DNA of 7,163 bases from Gammaproteobacteria bacterium (GTDB lineage: Bacteria > Gemmatimonadota > Gemmatimonadetes > Longimicrobiales > Gaopeijiaceae). This document shows positions 6,331 to 7,163 of the stretch, in pieces. Numbering within the stretch: position 1 is the first letter of the stretch; the number at the start of each line of letters is the position of its first letter. Made by a program: the position numbers and the translations under genes. The DNA lies in the NCBI GenBank assembly GCA_009843625.1, contig VYDD01000022.1, positions 4,366 to 11,528 on the forward strand. Direction: 5' to 3'. The notes below the pieces were generated by a model, which ran no database searches, was not told the DNA's origin, and saw nothing but the letters and a program-made list of their open reading frames with translations.

Positions 6331-6405
6331 CCCTCTGCACGGCGTTGCAAATCGCCAGATGCAACAAATTGTTGCCTTCTCACTTTTGCAACAGTCTGCA
6401 GAGGG
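6331..6405. repeat. 75-bp interrupted palindrome with three nested arm pairs
   Basis: Three arm pairs share one axis at base 6368. Outer: CCCTCTGCA (6331-6339) with TGCAGAGGG (6397-6405). Middle: GTTGCAAA (6344-6351) with TTTGCAAC (6385-6392). Inner: GCAACAA (6361-6367) with TTGTTGC (6369-6375). Every arm is an exact reverse complement in the same register, while the 4-base and roughly 10-base gaps are mostly unmatched. The middle is AT-richer than the surrounding genes. It lies between the ABC exporter stop and the S8 promoter. The repeated TTGCAAC half-site suggests a multi-dimer operator; a foldable element or mobile-element remnant is also possible. It has no terminator T-run. Confidence 0.8.
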
Positions 6406-6459
6406 TTGGGCAGAAGGAGCTACTACCGATAATCGCGGCCATCTGAGCGGCCCATGCCG

Positions 6460-7163
6460 CTAACCCCCTTCCCCCCCGAACAACCGGGCGAAGGTGCCGT
6501 GCCGCCCCAGCAACTCCGCAGCGGTCCCTTCCTCCACGATGCGCCCGCGCTCCAGCACCACGACCCGGTCGGCCCGCCGGGCGAGCGCGAGACGGTGGGA
6601 CACCAGGATGGTCGTGCGGCCCCGCATCACCGCCTGGTAGCCCTCCATCAGCGCGCGCTCGGAGGCCGGATCCAGCGAGGAGGTGGGCTCATCGAGCACC
6701 AGCACCGCGGGGTCGGCCAGGAAGGCGCGCGCGACCGCCACCCGCTGGCGCTGCCCCGCCGACAGCTCCCGTCCCTGCTCTCCCACCTGCGTCTCCATGC
6801 CGTCCGGCAGGGTCGCAAGGAAGGCGTCCAGCCCCACCGCCCGCGCGGCCGCCTCCACCTGCCCTTCCGACGCGTCCGGCCGGCCGTAGCGGATGTTCTC
6901 CGCGATGGTGGTGTTGAACAGGAACGGCTCCTGCTCCACCGGCACCACCGCGGCGCGCACGTCCGCAAGCCGGAGCGCGCGCAGATCGCGACCGCCCAGC
7001 AGGATCCGGCCGGCGACCGGGTCGAGCTGCCGCGAAAGCAGGTCCACGATGGTGGACTTGCCGCTCCCGCTCGCGCCCACGACCGCCACCACCTCCCCCT
7101 CCCCGACCGCCAAGTCGACCCCGTCCAGCACCGGATCCCCGCGCCCGAACGAGAAGCTCACTC
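6460..7163 (-). CDS. ABC exporter ATP-binding domain (N-terminal part beyond window edge)
   Basis: The 234 visible residues are the C-terminal nucleotide-binding domain of an ABC transporter that powers export by ATP hydrolysis. Counting from the codon at 7161: A-loop Phe5 (SFSFGRGDPVL), Walker A GASGSGKST (29-37), Q-loop Gln77 in PVEQEPFLFNTTIAENIRYG, signature LSAGQRQRVAVARA (133-146), Walker B VLVLDEPTSSLD (153-164) with catalytic Glu158, and switch His189 (LVSHRL). The FLFNTTIAENI segment and the order of motifs are typical of exporters in which the domain is fused behind six membrane helices (MsbA/LmrA type), so the GTG at 7161 is almost surely internal. The signature has Ala for the usual second residue Gly, a common variant. 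All ATPase residues are intact. The cargo cannot be told; the next gene on the same strand is the S8 homologue, 218 bp downstream. Confidence 0.95.
   Translation of the reverse strand, partial: VSFSFGRGDPVLDGVDLAVGEGEVVAVVGASGSGKSTIVDLLSRQLDPVAGRILLGGRDLRALRLADVRAAVVPVEQEPFLFNTTIAENIRYGRPDASEGQVEAAARAVGLDAFLATLPDGMETQVGEQGRELSAGQRQRVAVARAFLADPAVLVLDEPTSSLDPASERALMEGYQAVMRGRTTILVSHRLALARRADRVVVLERGRIVEEGTAAELLGRHGTFARLFGGEGG

Noticed and set aside
6242..6367. N-terminal extension of the S8 protein from a TTG at 6367
   Set aside because: The TTG lies in the palindrome, there is no ribosome-binding site at a useful distance, the extra 42 residues are neither signal-like nor family-like, and a promoter-like element lies within it.
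6325..6411. Integron attC site
   Set aside because: The minus strand has GCCCAAC (6411-6405), which fits RYYYAAC, but the partner on the other side is GTTCTCG, which does not fit GTTRRRY, and it sits one base out of register. The symmetric three-arm layout and the lack of an integrase or cassette array also argue against it.
6380..6442. 20-residue minus-strand reading frame with two Cys (MAAIIGSSSF start) between ABC and S8 genes, as a possible precursor peptide
   Set aside because: It has no ribosome-binding site, no leader-core organisation that I recognise, and runs into the palindrome. A chance frame of this length is expected.
6460..6475. C-rich run at the end of the ABC gene as a possible frameshift site
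   Set aside because: The frame reads normally through it to a stop, and the protein has the expected length after the H-loop, so there is no sign of a frameshift.

Overview
This 7.2-kb window is GC-rich, densely coding DNA from a Gram-negative bacterium. A TonB-dependent outer-membrane receptor, a probable periplasmic FKBP lipoprotein and an exported alpha-carbonic anhydrase all require an outer membrane or periplasm. The high GC, the protein style and one apparently leaderless promoter would fit Gemmatimonadota or a similar soil or marine phylum. That placement is an impression from the sequence, not a demonstrated assignment. There are no rRNA or tRNA genes, transposases or CRISPR arrays.

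Layout. (1) Positions 1-2128, plus strand: the 3' part of a TonB-dependent receptor gene, then a small three-helix membrane protein of unknown function. (2) Positions 2170-4064, minus strand: a tight set transcribed as alpha-carbonic anhydrase, then a LOG-like Rossmann protein, then an FKBP-type prolyl isomerase. The gaps are 43 and 55 bp, which suggests one operon read from a candidate promoter at 4111-4140. The FKBP leader carries a tandemly duplicated 15-bp block containing the ribosome-binding sequence. (3) Positions 4155-5507, plus strand: a 12-helix APC-family permease, divergent from the carbonic anhydrase across a 90-bp gap. (4) Positions 5477-6241, minus strand: a compact subtilisin-like (S8) protein without signal peptide or propeptide. 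It keeps Asp, His and Ser but appears to lack the oxyanion Asn. Its 3' end overlaps the permease's 3' end by 31 bp. (5) Positions 6242-6459: an intergenic stretch, AT-richer in its middle, with a candidate leaderless promoter for the S8 gene and a 75-bp interrupted palindrome. (6) Positions 6460-7163, minus strand: the C-terminal nucleotide-binding domain of an exporter-type ABC transporter, cut by the window edge.

How it may work together. The carbonic anhydrase and FKBP are cell-envelope enzymes, while the LOG-like protein between them is predicted cytoplasmic, so the operon has no obvious single pathway. The ABC exporter followed by a cytoplasmic subtilisin-like protein is an arrangement seen in some peptide maturation and export clusters. 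No convincing precursor peptide is visible here, so that reading is speculative. The most unusual signals are the palindrome at 6331-6405, the atypical S8 protein with its leaderless-type promoter, and the duplicated ribosome-binding block before the FKBP gene.
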